Positions 63,860 to 64,000 of a stretch of 64,000 bases of DNA are shown piece after piece. Source of the stretch: Chloroflexota bacterium. Lineage in GTDB: Bacteria; Chloroflexota; Anaerolineae; Anaerolineales; Villigracilaceae. The stretch spans positions 606,916 through 670,915 of the forward strand of contig JAIOOU010000004.1 in assembly GCA_021414245.1 (NCBI GenBank), given 5' to 3'. How positions within the stretch are numbered: the stretch's first letter is position 1; each line of letters starts with the position of its first letter. Made by a program: the position numbers and the translations under genes. The notes beneath the pieces are model-generated. The model saw only the letters and a program-made list of their open reading frames with translations, had not been told where the DNA came from and ran no database searches.

Positions 63860-64000
63860 ATGGCGAAGGTAAAATTTGACCGCAGTAAACCGCATTTGAA
63901 TGTGGGGACCATGGGGCACATTGATCATGGCAAGACCACATTGACGGCGGCGATCACGAAGGTGGCAGGGCTGTCGGGGCAGGCGGATTTCCGGGCATAC
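63860..64000 (+). CDS. tuf: Elongation factor Tu, N-terminal fragment (cut by window edge)
   Basis: The first 47 codons of EF-Tu are visible: [20 protein letters not shown] followed by the G1 motif [13 protein letters not shown]-Tu delivers aminoacyl-tRNA to the ribosome. The RBS AAAGGAG lies about 9 bases before the ATG. It follows three tRNA genes with no terminator between and is probably co-transcribed with them, as in many bacteria where tRNA-Thr/Tyr/Gly/Thr precede tuf. The stretch after the G1 motif ([14 protein letters not shown]) is the variable region before the G2 loop. Confidence 0.97.
   Translation, partial: MAKVKFDRSKPHLNVGTMGHIDHGKTTLTAAITKVAGLSGQADFRAY

Noticed and set aside
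1..64000. CRISPR arrays, insertion sequences, prophage or integrase genes
   Set aside because: No regularly spaced direct repeats, transposase, integrase or phage structural gene was found on either strand.

Overview
The window looks like chromosome of a Chloroflexota bacterium, most likely class Anaerolineae. This rests on family recognition (sugar ABC/LacI operons, many GAF-rich histidine kinases, an F420-type nitroreductase-fold protein, recX-rny, and a tRNA-Thr/Tyr/Thr-tuf locus). Base composition is moderate, a little above 50% GC by eye. No phage, transposase, rRNA or CRISPR array is visible.

Layout. (1) 1-9930, minus strand: a LacI-controlled carbohydrate operon. A good promoter and two tandem operators precede lacI, a sugar-binding lipoprotein, two MalF/MalG-type permeases, xylose isomerase, a GH3 enzyme, a GH4 enzyme and a second GH3 cut by the window edge. 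No ABC ATPase is encoded, so a shared one is probably used. (2) 10183-28877, minus strand: about 19 kb of signal transduction in two units separated by a terminator. The upstream unit is a membrane GAF kinase plus an OmpR-type regulator. The downstream unit has eight genes: a REC-REC-GAF kinase, two kinase-less dCache/HAMP/GAF sensors flanking an orphan LivJ-like binding lipoprotein, a ParA ATPase, a 1436-residue membrane kinase, a threonine-synthase-like PLP enzyme fused to a receiver domain, and a stand-alone receiver. This is the best candidate for an undescribed system: it suggests a positioned membrane array with an amino-acid-metabolism enzyme as direct phosphorelay output. (3) 28940-31122: recX-rny, then a gene-free stretch with RNA-like hairpins. 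(4) 31654-37225, plus strand: five tightly packed glycan genes (GT39-like, methyltransferase, GT2, epimerase, DegT aminotransferase). (5) 37403-46485: malic enzyme with a phosphotransacetylase-like tail, a MacB-type ABC ATPase carrying two cyclic-nucleotide-binding domains with its FtsX permease, an MFS carrier and an AT-richer membrane protein. (6) 46497-52860: housekeeping and small genes, including a SelW-like selenoprotein with an in-frame UGA and a recognisable bacterial SECIS hairpin, trpS, dtd, a cold-shock gene with a long leader, a DHODH-like protein and a CaiB-type CoA-transferase. (7) 52868-56796: a small PadR/HAAS-pentapeptide/DrrAB-type efflux island lying between a decayed copy of a methyltransferase 3' end and an intact methyltransferase gene. 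(8) 56840-62201: ferredoxin-NADP reductase-like flavoprotein, an unknown membrane-anchored protein, an M16 protease pair and acpS. (9) 62282-64000: a two-gene operon (small protein plus P-loop ATPase) with a strong promoter and a LexA-type GAAC-N4-GTTC box, divergent from a tRNA-Thr/Tyr/Thr-tuf transcript that runs off the right edge.

Starts were moved from the longest possible ORF wherever a ribosome-binding site, overlap or domain boundary argued for it; each case is stated in the entry. All family assignments come from reading the sequence, with no database search.
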